Positions 1 through 5,952 are shown, numbered from the stretch's first letter. The stretch: 6,594 bases of DNA from an uncultured Oscillospiraceae bacterium (GCA_934589325.1 CAKTNU010000105.1:1-6594); one strand, 5' to 3'. A program made the numbers and translations. Notes: generated by a model from the letters alone, not told the origin.

Positions 1-402
1 GTGCAGGTCCATTGTGAGGACTCTGTCCGCACCGGCTGCGGTGATGAGGTTCGCAACGAGCTTTGCGGAGATGGGGTCGCGGCTCTTGGCCTTGCGATCC
101 TGACGGGCATAGCCGAAATAGGGCATGACGGCGGTGATGCGGCCGGCGGAGGCGCGGCGCATGGCGTCGATCATTATGAGCAGCTCCATGAGATTGTCGT
201 TAACGGGGCCGCAGGTGGACTGGACGATAAACACGTCCTTGCCGCGAACCGGCTCAAACACAGAGATAGAGCATTCGCCGTCCGCAAACTGTGACACGGT
301 CGCGTTGCCGGGGTTCAGGTAAAGCTGGGCGCAGATATCGTGCGCAAGATTGGGATTGGAGTTGCCGGTAAATACCTTGATCTCTTTGCCGTGTGGAATC
401 AT
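1..402 (-). CDS. prs: Ribose-phosphate pyrophosphokinase (PRPP synthetase), N-terminal 134 codons, cut by window edge
   Basis: The enzyme transfers pyrophosphate from ATP to ribose 5-phosphate, making PRPP for purine, pyrimidine, histidine, tryptophan and NAD synthesis in the cytoplasm. The visible part begins [20 protein letters not shown] and carries family hallmarks: FADGE at residues 39-43, the [11 protein letters not shown] strand at 53-63, the [11 protein letters not shown] helix and strand at 82-92, [11 protein letters not shown] at 94-104 (ATP-site arginine and lysine region), and [12 protein letters not shown] at 123-134, which runs into the metal-binding DLHA motif at the window edge. 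Full-length bacterial Prs is about 310-320 residues, so more than half lies to the left of the window. The ATG at 402 has a good AGGAG ribosome binding site (minus strand, about 412-418). It is transcribed divergently from prfB. Assignment is secure from motifs alone. Confidence 0.96.
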   Translation of the reverse strand, partial: MIPHGKEIKVFTGNSNPNLAHDICAQLYLNPGNATVSQFADGECSISVFEPVRGKDVFIVQSTCGPVNDNLMELLIMIDAMRRASAGRITAVMPYFGYARQDRKAKSRDPISAKLVANLITAAGADRVLTMDLH

Positions 403-470
403 CGTATTTTTTCTCCTCTGTAAAAAACATTTTGTCTGGCGGCTGTAGCCGTACTTTTACATTCAGATAC

Positions 471-479
471 ACTATAGCA
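471..479 (-). promoter_or_regulatory. Extended -10 promoter for prs
   Basis: Read on the minus strand this is TGCTATAGT, an extended -10 element (TGn followed by TATAGT, one base from TATAAT). The -35 position 17 bases upstream reads TTCCAT (494-499), which is poor, as is common when an extended -10 is present. Transcription would start near 464, giving a leader of about 60 bases before the prs ATG. The role is inferred from position and match only. Confidence 0.55.
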
Positions 480-546
480 TAAACCGCGCCGAAATGGAAG
501 TGCGAGCCGCGGGTTTGCACGATAAAAATGCTGATAAAAAAACTCA

Positions 547-575
547 TTTACAAGTCGGCGAATTTTGTATATAAT
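547..575 (+). promoter_or_regulatory. Sigma-A promoter for prfB
   Basis: TTTACA (547-552) and TATAAT (570-575) are separated by exactly 17 bases, a near-consensus housekeeping promoter. The start would fall near 582, leaving a leader of about 30 bases with an AGAAGG ribosome binding site (595-600) 12 bases before the prfB ATG. The same TTTACA-N17-TATAAT architecture recurs upstream of the yhhN-like gene. Confidence 0.8.
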
Positions 576-612
576 ATCATAGTTAATTATTTTTAGAAGG
601 TAGCTGAATACG

Positions 613-1719
613 ATGCTTGAATTTGAAGAATATAAGTCAAAGCTCAACGCCGCAAAGCCGACGCTCGAGGTACTGCGCGGCGCACTGAAGCTGGAGGCCG
701 CACAGAAGGAGATAGAAGAGCTGGAGGCCGCAAGCGAACGCCCGGACTTCTGGAATGACGTAGAGAACTCCCAGAAGGTGCAGAAGCGCCTGAAAACGCT
801 GAAGAATAAGTGCGAGAGCTATCAGAAGCTCTGCTCCGCATGGGAAGATATGTATACCATGTGCGAAATGGCCATTGAGGAGAACGACGACTCCATGCTC
901 GAAGAGCTTGAGAGCGAGTATAAGAACTTCTCCGAAAAGGCGGAGTCTATGCGCTTGGGCACCCTGCTCACTGGTGAGTACGACGCGAACAATGCGCTGC
1001 TGACGCTGCACCCCGGCGCAGGCGGCACCGAGGCACAGGACTGGGCCTCCATGCTCTACCGTATGTACGTCCGCTGGGCTGAGCGCCATGGCTATAAATA
1101 TACCGTCATGGATTATCAGGACGGTGACGAGGCCGGCATAAAGTCCGCGACAATAAAGATCGAGGGCGACAATGCCTACGGCTTCCTGAAGAGTGAGCAC
1201 GGCGTGCACCGCCTTGTCCGCATCTCGCCGTTCGATGCGTCCGGCCGCCGCCAGACGAGCTTTGCCGCAGTCGAGATAATGCCCGAGATAACCGACAACA
1301 AGGAAATAGAGCTGCGCGATGAGGATATCAAGATGGATGTGTTCCGCTCCTCAGGCGCAGGTGGCCAGAAGGTCAACAAGACCTCATCCGCCGTCCGACT
1401 CACCCATATCCCCACCGGCATAGTCGTCTCCAGTCAGGTGGAGCGCAGCCATTTCCAGAACCTTGAGAACTGCAAGGAAATGCTCCGCTCTAAGCTGGCA
1501 GAGATAAAGGAACGCGAGCATCTTGAAAAGATAAGCGATATCAAGGGTGTACAGATGAAGATAGATTTCGGCAGCGCCATCCGCTCATACGTGTTCATGC
1601 CCTATCAGCTCGTCAAGGATCAGCGCACCGAGTATGAAAACGGCAACATCCAGAACGTCATGGATGGTGATCTTGACGGCTTTATCAATGCATATCTTTC
1701 CATGAAGGCTGCAGACTGA
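613..1719 (+). CDS. prfB: Peptide chain release factor 2 (RF2), without programmed frameshift
   Basis: RF2 recognises UGA and UAA stop codons in the ribosomal A site and triggers hydrolysis of peptidyl-tRNA. The 368-residue product is full length for the family. The anticodon-like SPF tripeptide is at residues 205-207 and the catalytic GGQ at 250-252 (within SSGAGGQKVNKTSSAVRLTH), the same numbering as E. coli RF2. Residue 246, just ahead of the GGQ loop, is Ser. GAGGTEAQDW (135-144) and a charged N-terminal helical domain (about 1-115) are typical. Many bacteria control prfB by a +1 frameshift at an in-frame UGA at codon 26. Here codons 20-26 read VLRGALK with no stop, so RF2 is made from one continuous frame. 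The gene itself ends in TGA. A YitT-family gene follows 29 bases later with no terminator between, so co-transcription is likely. Confidence 0.97.
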   Translation: MLEFEEYKSKLNAAKPTLEVLRGALKLEAAQKEIEELEAASERPDFWNDVENSQKVQKRLKTLKNKCESYQKLCSAWEDMYTMCEMAIEENDDSMLEELESEYKNFSEKAESMRLGTLLTGEYDANNALLTLHPGAGGTEAQDWASMLYRMYVRWAERHGYKYTVMDYQDGDEAGIKSATIKIEGDNAYGFLKSEHGVHRLVRISPFDASGRRQTSFAAVEIMPEITDNKEIELRDEDIKMDVFRSSGAGGQKVNKTSSAVRLTHIPTGIVVSSQVERSHFQNLENCKEMLRSKLAEIKEREHLEKISDIKGVQMKIDFGSAIRSYVFMPYQLVKDQRTEYENGNIQNVMDGDLDGFINAYLSMKAAD

Positions 1720-1748
1720 TCATAATATTATAGAAAGGTTTTGTTATT

Positions 1749-2411
1749 TTGTTCTCCCGCATTCTCCGCATTTTCCGTGGAATCGACCGCAGGAGCTGGA
1801 TAATGCTTCTCTCCGGCAGCTTTATCCTCGCTTTCGGACTGTACAATATCCATTCGCAGTCCGGCGTGACCGAGGGTGGAGTTCTCGGACTTATCCTGCT
1901 GCTTGACCATTGGTTCGGCCTGTCGCCGTCGTTATCATCGCTCGTGATGAACGCCGCATGCTATGTGCTTGGCCTGCGTGTCCTCGGATGGGATTTTATC
2001 GTCCGTTCCGGGGTGGCCAGCCTGTCGTTTTCCGCATTTTATGCGATACTTGAGCGCTTCCCCCGGCTTTGGACGGGTATCGCCGGTATGCCGCTGCTTG
2101 CGGCAGTCGTCGGTGCGCTGTTCGTCGGCTTTGGCGTTGGTATCTGTGTGCTTGCAGGCGGCGCCCCGGGAGGGGACGATGCCTTGGCAATGTCTGTCGG
2201 CAGGCTGCTGCACTGCAATGTCCAGTGGGTATATCTTGCGGCGGATATTGTTGTGCTGCTCGCATCGCTGAGCTATATCCCCCTGCGCCGCATCGCATAT
2301 TCGCTTCTGACTGTTATCCTCTCGGGTGCGATAATAGGCCAGCTGCAGAGAATGTTCATGAGGGACGAGCCGGGGCCGGAAAATACCGGAGCCGAGCCGG
2401 AGATAGAATAA
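1749..2411 (+). CDS. YitT-family (DUF161) integral membrane protein, short form
   Basis: A 220-residue hydrophobic protein of unknown transport or signalling role, placed in the cytoplasmic membrane. Roughly six hydrophobic segments are visible (about 17-35, 43-56, 62-80, 112-136, 157-176, 180-198). Family-type glycine motifs are SGVTEGGVLGL (38-48) and LAGGAPGGDDALAM (135-148), matching the two GG-containing repeats of YitT proteins. Classical YitT proteins carry a C-terminal cytoplasmic DUF2179 domain; here the chain ends about 20 residues after the last membrane segment in a Glu/Pro-rich tail. The start used is TTG at 1749, with AGAAAGG (1732-1738) 10 bases upstream. An ATG at 1803 (residue 19) has a better AGGAG (1791-1795) 7 bases upstream but would begin directly at the first membrane helix. 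It probably shares the prfB transcript. Family assignment is fairly sure; function is unknown. Confidence 0.85.
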   Translation: MFSRILRIFRGIDRRSWIMLLSGSFILAFGLYNIHSQSGVTEGGVLGLILLLDHWFGLSPSLSSLVMNAACYVLGLRVLGWDFIVRSGVASLSFSAFYAILERFPRLWTGIAGMPLLAAVVGALFVGFGVGICVLAGGAPGGDDALAMSVGRLLHCNVQWVYLAADIVVLLASLSYIPLRRIAYSLLTVILSGAIIGQLQRMFMRDEPGPENTGAEPEIE

Positions 2412-2426
2412 TGGAGATAGAATAAT
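2399..2426 (+). repeat. 14-bp perfect tandem duplication over the yitT stop codon
   Basis: GGAGATAGAATAAT occurs twice head to tail (2399-2412 and 2413-2426). The first copy encodes the last residues and TAA stop of the YitT-family protein. The second lies just past the stop, so the junction reads TAATG and creates a four-codon mini-frame (M-E-I-E, then TAA TAA). It looks like a simple replication-slippage duplication at a gene end. Confidence 0.9.
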
Positions 2427-2444
2427 AAAGTGACAGGAATAAAT

Positions 2445-2493
2445 TATCGGGTCCGCCGCAGACTTTAAGGTCACGGCCGACCCGATATTTTTT
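2445..2493 (+). terminator. Intrinsic terminator of the prfB-yitT unit
   Basis: A 14-bp stem pairs TATCGGGTCCGCCG (2445-2458) with CGGCCGACCCGATA (2474-2487), with one C/C mismatch and a 15-base loop. It is followed at once by six T (2488-2493). On the minus strand the same hairpin is followed only by ATTTATT, so termination there would be weaker; it could still close the small minus-strand gene candidate at 2513-2575. Confidence 0.9.
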
Positions 2494-2512
2494 CACTTTT
2501 CATGCCCCGGCA

Positions 2513-2575
2513 TTATCTCCTGCTAGGTCCGGGATCATGGTCGCCGTAGATCATATCGTCGATATCGGTATCCAT
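2513..2575 (-). CDS. Candidate small gene, 20-residue acidic peptide
   Basis: The minus strand carries an AGGAGG Shine-Dalgarno (2586-2591) exactly 10 bases before an ATG at 2575, then 20 sense codons and TAA. The peptide is MDTDIDDMIYGDHDPGPSRR, with six aspartates and a C-terminal Arg-Arg. It has no hydrophobic segment, so a membrane or leader-peptide role is not suggested. A -10-like TATACT lies upstream (minus strand, 2608-2613) without a clear -35. The minus-strand face of the 2445-2487 hairpin lies just downstream. I recognise no family. Codons 4-7 fall in a 13-base palindrome (2553-2565, ATATCG-T-CGATAT), so the site could instead be a protein-binding element. The ribosome binding site is the main argument for a gene. 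Confidence 0.35.
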   Translation of the reverse strand: MDTDIDDMIYGDHDPGPSRR

Positions 2576-2689
2576 AGCTTATAAACCTCCTCGCAGTCGA
2601 TACTTACAGTATATTCGGGACGGGCACCGCATATGACAGAAAATTTTCACCGGATAAAATAAATTAACTGTGAATTTCTGCATATCATC

Positions 2690-2718
2690 TTGCAACTCGT
2701 GCGCGATTGCGCTATAAT
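2690..2718 (+). promoter_or_regulatory. Sigma-A promoter for the parvulin foldase gene
   Basis: TTGCAA (2690-2695) and TATAAT (2713-2718) are separated by 17 bases. The start would lie near 2725. The leader of about 47 bases contains a small hairpin (CCTGC 2726-2730 with GCGGG 2736-2740) and ends with an AAAGGA-type ribosome binding site (about 2756-2761) about 10 bases before the ATG at 2772. The spacer contains GCGC-GATT-GCGC (2701-2712), which may be chance. The rest of the gap 2494-2689 shows only the small minus-strand gene candidate and AT-rich sequence. Confidence 0.75.
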
Positions 2719-2771
2719 ATTAAAACCTGCGAACAGCGGGCGTAAACGTAACGAAAAAGGATGACATTTCA

Positions 2772-4358
2772 ATGAGCGCATCAACCGAAAAGAGACAGCG
2801 TCAGGCAGCCCGCGAAGCAGGCACCGACAAGAAGACCCTCGCCGAGCAGGAAGCGGCGAAGAAAAAGGCCCAGAGCAGCCGCAGATGGACTCTTGGTACC
2901 ATAGGCGTCGTCCTGCTTATTGCCCTCATAATCTTCCTCAACTCCAGCTTCCTCTATACCCATACCACGGCTATGACCGTCGGGGACGAGAGCTACAGCC
3001 CCGCAGAGGTCAGCTATGTGTACGCGAACCAGTACTACAACTGGGTGAACAACTACGGCAGCTATGCCAGCATCTTCGGCCTGAATACTAATCTCGGCCT
3101 TGCCGGGCTCAAGAATCAGGAATGCCCGATGTATGACGACGGCAGCACATGGCGCGATTACTTTATGGATCTTGCCAAGACTGAGCTCACTCAAATGACT
3201 GCGCTGTGCAAGTGGGCCGATGAAAACGGCGTCGCCCTCACCGACGAGGAGATAGCCGCGATCGACGACAGCATCAAGGAAGTTGACACCAATGCCCGCG
3301 CGGGCGGCTATGCCTCCGGCAGCAAGTATTTCACCGCCACCTACGGCAAGGGCGTTGACAGCTCCGTCGTGCGCGAGATGGCGCTCAAGAGCACTCTGGC
3401 GACCAAGGCCAGCAACGCGTATGCCGATTCTTTCGAGTACACCGACGCGGAGCTTGAGGAGCACTACCAGAGCTTTGACGGCGCACAGGATAAGTTCGGC
3501 TTCAGCGTTTACCTTGTGAATGCCGAAAAGGTCGAAAGCACCGATGCCGACGGTAACACTACTTCCGCCGTCACCGAGGAGACCACCGCTGCCGCCAAGG
3601 ATGCGGCCAACGACATCCTCGTCGCCTACACCGCGCTCAAGACCTCCAACACCGATGACGACAATTATGCCGCCATGCTCAACAGCGCCGTCGCTCAGGT
3701 CGCGCCCACTGCAGAGGCTACCGAGCGCAGCAATATCACCGGCAGCAACCTTGGCGACTATAAGGAATGGCTCATGGCCGGTAGCCGTAAGGCCGGCGAC
3801 ATCACCGTCGTCGATAAGGAGGACGGCAGCGGCAGCTACGTCGTCGTGTTCCTCAGCCGCAGTGACAACCATTATCCCGTCGCCCAGGTGCGCCACATAC
3901 TGATAAAGGCAGTCGCCGATGCTGACGGCAATTACACCGATAAGGCCAAGGAGATAGCAAAGACCCGCGCCGAAGAGATACTCGCCGAGTATGAGGCCGG
4001 CGATAAGACCGAGGACAGCTTCGCCGAGCTTGCAAAGCAGTACTCCGAGGACACCGGCTCTGCCGAAAACGGCGGACTGTACGACGCGGTCTATAAGGGA
4101 GCCACTGTTGAGGAGTTCGATAAGTTCTGCTTCGAGGGGCACAAGAAGGGCGACACCGCCATCGTTTACGGCGAGACCGGCACCTCTTCGAACGGCTATG
4201 CGGGCTATCATGTCATGTACTATGTCGGCGAGGGTGACCTGTACAGCAACCTCCTTGCAAAGAACGACCTTGTGAACACCAACACCTCTGCATGGCTTGA
4301 GGAAATAGTCGCCGCACTCACCGCATCCAACGGCTGGTGGCTGCGTATTGCAGGCTGA
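2772..4358 (+). CDS. Membrane-anchored PrsA/SurA-like parvulin peptidyl-prolyl isomerase
   Basis: A 528-residue protein predicted to assist folding of exported proteins outside the membrane. Residues 1-39 form a highly charged cytoplasmic tail, about 40-60 a single membrane anchor (GTIGVVLLIALIIFLNSSF), and the rest faces outward; there is no lipobox, unlike classical PrsA. A SurA_N-like helical region spans about 75-235. The C-terminal parvulin domain runs from about 370 to 487: VRHILIK (373-379), a long helix with AEEILAEY, SFAELAKQYSEDTGSAENGGLYD (416-438), EEFDKFCFEGHKKGDT (447-462) and the final GYHVMYYVG (478-486). His375 and His480 match the conserved parvulin histidines. Residues 243-365 look like an older parvulin copy that lost HIL and the final GYH. 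It has its own promoter upstream and a hairpin downstream. The fold is secure; in vivo clients are unknown. Confidence 0.88.
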   Translation: MSASTEKRQRQAAREAGTDKKTLAEQEAAKKKAQSSRRWTLGTIGVVLLIALIIFLNSSFLYTHTTAMTVGDESYSPAEVSYVYANQYYNWVNNYGSYASIFGLNTNLGLAGLKNQECPMYDDGSTWRDYFMDLAKTELTQMTALCKWADENGVALTDEEIAAIDDSIKEVDTNARAGGYASGSKYFTATYGKGVDSSVVREMALKSTLATKASNAYADSFEYTDAELEEHYQSFDGAQDKFGFSVYLVNAEKVESTDADGNTTSAVTEETTAAAKDAANDILVAYTALKTSNTDDDNYAAMLNSAVAQVAPTAEATERSNITGSNLGDYKEWLMAGSRKAGDITVVDKEDGSGSYVVVFLSRSDNHYPVAQVRHILIKAVADADGNYTDKAKEIAKTRAEEILAEYEAGDKTEDSFAELAKQYSEDTGSAENGGLYDAVYKGATVEEFDKFCFEGHKKGDTAIVYGETGTSSNGYAGYHVMYYVGEGDLYSNLLAKNDLVNTNTSAWLEEIVAALTASNGWWLRIAG

Positions 4359-4371
4359 GCAAATGAGATCC

Positions 4372-4402
4372 AAACAGGTGAGGGAAGTCCCTCACCTGTT
4401 TT
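4372..4402 (+). terminator. Hairpin after the foldase gene, probable weak terminator or attenuator
   Basis: A perfect 13-bp stem (AAACAGGTGAGGG at 4372-4384 with CCCTCACCTGTTT at 4389-4401) closes over an AAGT tetraloop. The T run is short (4399-4402, then GCACTTT), partly inside the stem. It begins 13 bases after the foldase stop codon. Only 24 bases separate it from the tcdA ATG and no clear promoter lies between, so partial read-through into tcdA is likely. Confidence 0.7.
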
Positions 4403-4426
4403 GCACTTTACGTAAAGGAGAATTTT

Positions 4427-5131
4427 ATGGATGAACGTACTCTCCGTGCACGGATGCTTCTGGGGGAGCGCGCCATGGATGTACTGCGCACAAGCCATGT
4501 CGCTGTGTTCGGACTGGGCGGTGTCGGATCCTGGTGCGCTGAGGCCTTGGCCCGTTCCGGTGTCGGCCGCCTGACGCTTGTTGATCAGGACACCGTCAGC
4601 CGCAGCAACATAAACCGTCAGCTTTGTGCGCTGGAGTCTACCGTTGACCGCCCAAAGGCGGAGGTCGTGGCCGAGCGTATGCGCGATATCAACCCGGAGA
4701 TCGTTATAAACTGCATCGTCGGCCGATATGAGCCGGGTGACCGCGAACGTTTTTTGGCAGACTATGATTACGTTGTCGACGCTATCGACATTGTGAGCTG
4801 CAAGCTGGATCTTATTATCTCCTGCCTTGAGCGCGGCATACCGATAATTTCCGCGCTTGGGACGGGAAATAAGTGCGACGCAAGCCTCCTGCGCATTGAC
4901 GATATATCAAAGACCTCCAACTGCGCCCTTGCAAGGGTCATGCGTAAGGAACTGCGCGCCCGCGGCGTGAAGCATCATCAGGTCGTATTCAGCCCGGAAC
5001 TGCCCATGGAACCGGAGCAACTTGAGGCTCCGCCTCCCGGCCGGCGCAGCGTTCCCGGCTCCCTCGTCTGGGTGCCGGCCTCCGCCGGATTGCTGCTGTG
5101 CCAGCACGTCGTGACTGAGCTGATCAAATAA
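4427..5131 (+). CDS. tcdA: tRNA threonylcarbamoyladenosine dehydratase (ThiF/E1-like fold)
   Basis: TcdA uses ATP to cyclise N6-threonylcarbamoyladenosine (t6A) at position 37 of ANN-decoding tRNAs to ct6A, in the cytoplasm. The 234-residue product shows the E1-like core in order: FGLGGVGSWCAEAL (28-41, nucleotide binding), LVDQDTVSRSNINRQ (51-65, ATP and metal site with the Arg of NRQ), RPKAEVVAERMRDINP (75-90), DYVVDAIDIVSCK (114-126), SALGTGNKCDASLLRIDDISKTSNCALARVMRKELRARG (142-180; the GTGNKxD and CxLAR signatures of this subfamily) and a C-terminal GSLVWVPASAGLLLCQHVV segment (211-229). E. coli TcdA is somewhat longer (268). The signature usually reads CPLAR; here it is CALAR. Start ATG follows AAAGGAG (4414-4420) by 6 bases. 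It lies 68 bases after the foldase gene and probably depends on read-through from it. Confidence 0.92.
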   Translation: MDERTLRARMLLGERAMDVLRTSHVAVFGLGGVGSWCAEALARSGVGRLTLVDQDTVSRSNINRQLCALESTVDRPKAEVVAERMRDINPEIVINCIVGRYEPGDRERFLADYDYVVDAIDIVSCKLDLIISCLERGIPIISALGTGNKCDASLLRIDDISKTSNCALARVMRKELRARGVKHHQVVFSPELPMEPEQLEAPPPGRRSVPGSLVWVPASAGLLLCQHVVTELIK

Positions 5132-5143
5132 AATACAGTAACT

Positions 5144-5179
5144 AAAATATCCGCCAAGGTTTACTTGACAGATATTTTT
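5144..5179 (-). terminator. Terminator of the yhhN-like gene, weakly bidirectional
   Basis: On the minus strand the RNA forms an unbroken 15-bp stem: AAAATATCTGTCAAG (5178 down to 5164) with CTTGGCGGATATTTT (5158 down to 5144). It has two G-U wobbles, a 5-base TAAAC loop and a U-rich 3' side. On the plus strand the two wobbles become C/A mismatches, but five T (5175-5179) follow, so it may also slow transcription coming out of tcdA. It begins 32 bases past the yhhN-like stop codon. Confidence 0.75.
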
Positions 5180-5194
5180 GCTGTACTGTATAAT
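5165..5194 (+). promoter_or_regulatory. Fully consensus promoter directed antisense into the yhhN-like gene
   Basis: TTGACA (5165-5170), an 18-base spacer, and TATAAT (5189-5194) match both sigma-A hexamers perfectly. Transcription would start near 5201, about ten bases before the yhhN-like stop codon, and run antisense through that gene. No plus-strand gene with a ribosome binding site lies within range; the next plus-strand start is 6102. The -10 sits inside an 11-base palindrome (TGTAT-A-ATACA, 5187-5197), a possible repressor site. The -35 lies within the terminator stem of the opposing gene. The sequence match is certain; activity and purpose are not. Confidence 0.6.
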
Positions 5195-5210
5195 ACAAAG
5201 CGTATAGCTG

Positions 5211-5906
5211 TTATGCCCAGCCGAGCGACCATGCAATGCAGAGCTGTGCGAGGTAGTAGGTGGCATGGATGGTTATGTTCAGGCTGAAGCGATTGTCGGG
5301 GCCGAATGAGTACGCGCTCAGCACGCTGTCGCTGATCGGGAACATCAGACCGCCGACAGCAAACAGCAGTGTTGAAGCACAGGGGACGGCGGTAGCGGCG
5401 CCTATTGCGACAGCCCCCATACCAACGACAAGCATGATGTACACGCCGCCGAATATCATCAGCCGACCGGCGTCAGCCTTTTTGCCCATGATGTAGCAGG
5501 CCGCTGCCGCGAGAGCGACGATGCCGAAGCTCAGTGCCACTGCGAGCGAGATGTCGTACTTTGTCAGCAGCGCGAATATATAAAGCCCATGCCCAAAGGC
5601 GAAGGACAACGCACCGGTGACGAAGTACAGGTCATGCTGTTCGGGCTTGATGAATCGAACGGCCAGCAGCGCGTCACCAAGCAGACCGAGCACGAGTCCG
5701 GCGGCGACCGGCCACGCAAAGTGCTTGTCGGTGCTTACCGCTGTGGCCATCATAAGCCCGATCAGCACAAAGCACAGCCCGGCAAGCGTCTTCAGAACGG
5801 CGGCGCGTTTATAGCTTTTTTCATGGCAGGCTCTCATAAAATACACTGCGATGAGCGCACACGCGGCGGTCAGGACGGCGGAGATTATAAAAATGCCTGT
5901 TTTCAT
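5211..5906 (-). CDS. YhhN/TMEM86-family membrane protein (lysoplasmalogenase-like)
   Basis: A 231-residue polytopic membrane protein with about eight hydrophobic segments. Family motifs are GLLGDALLAVRFI (74-86) with Asp78, GALSFAFGHGLYIFAL (98-113), GGLMFPISDSVLSAY (185-199) with Ser192-Asp193, and the C-terminal ATYYLAQLCIAW (215-226). Animal TMEM86 relatives hydrolyse the vinyl-ether bond of lysoplasmalogens, and the paired GD and SD aspartates belong to the conserved polar core. The bacterial substrate is not established; plasmalogens do occur in anaerobic Clostridia, so that role is plausible but inferred. The ATG at 5906 has GAGGA (minus strand, 5916-5920) 9 bases upstream. It has its own strong promoter (5953-5981), converges on tcdA and diverges from the DUF4349 lipoprotein gene. 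A consensus antisense promoter points into its 3' end. Confidence 0.85.
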   Translation of the reverse strand: MKTGIFIISAVLTAACALIAVYFMRACHEKSYKRAAVLKTLAGLCFVLIGLMMATAVSTDKHFAWPVAAGLVLGLLGDALLAVRFIKPEQHDLYFVTGALSFAFGHGLYIFALLTKYDISLAVALSFGIVALAAAACYIMGKKADAGRLMIFGGVYIMLVVGMGAVAIGAATAVPCASTLLFAVGGLMFPISDSVLSAYSFGPDNRFSLNITIHATYYLAQLCIAWSLGWA

Positions 5907-5952
5907 TTACCACTTTCCTCTCTCAATATAATATCTCCCAGATACTGATCCG

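Noticed and set aside
1..294. 97-codon plus-strand frame over the prs gene
   Set aside because: The minus strand encodes unmistakable PRPP synthetase motifs through the same bases; the plus frame is a Gly/Ala-rich shadow.
637..1209. 190-codon minus-strand frame inside prfB
   Set aside because: Lies wholly within RF2 coding sequence, has no ribosome binding site or promoter, and its sequence looks like an antisense shadow.
1935..2474. 179-codon minus-strand frame opposite the YitT-family gene
   Set aside because: Charged, unrecognisable product, antisense to a clear membrane protein, and its start lies inside the terminator loop.
2641..2678. AT-rich imperfect inverted repeat (TTCAC ... GTGAA) upstream of the foldase promoter
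   Set aside because: Only five clean pairs with bulges beyond them, in AT-rich DNA; no better than chance.
2781..4373. 530-codon open frame on the minus strand opposite the whole foldase gene
   Set aside because: It is a mirror of a GC-rich gene whose sense codons rarely give antisense stops. It would start at a TTG with no ribosome binding site, has low-complexity Ala/Gly/Val-rich composition, and the plus-strand product has clear parvulin motifs.
5260..5948. Plus-strand frames (5260-5496 and 5589-5948) downstream of the antisense promoter, considered as its possible gene products
   Set aside because: Neither has a convincing ribosome binding site or recognisable sequence, and both read antisense to conserved YhhN motifs; a noncoding antisense RNA is the simpler idea.
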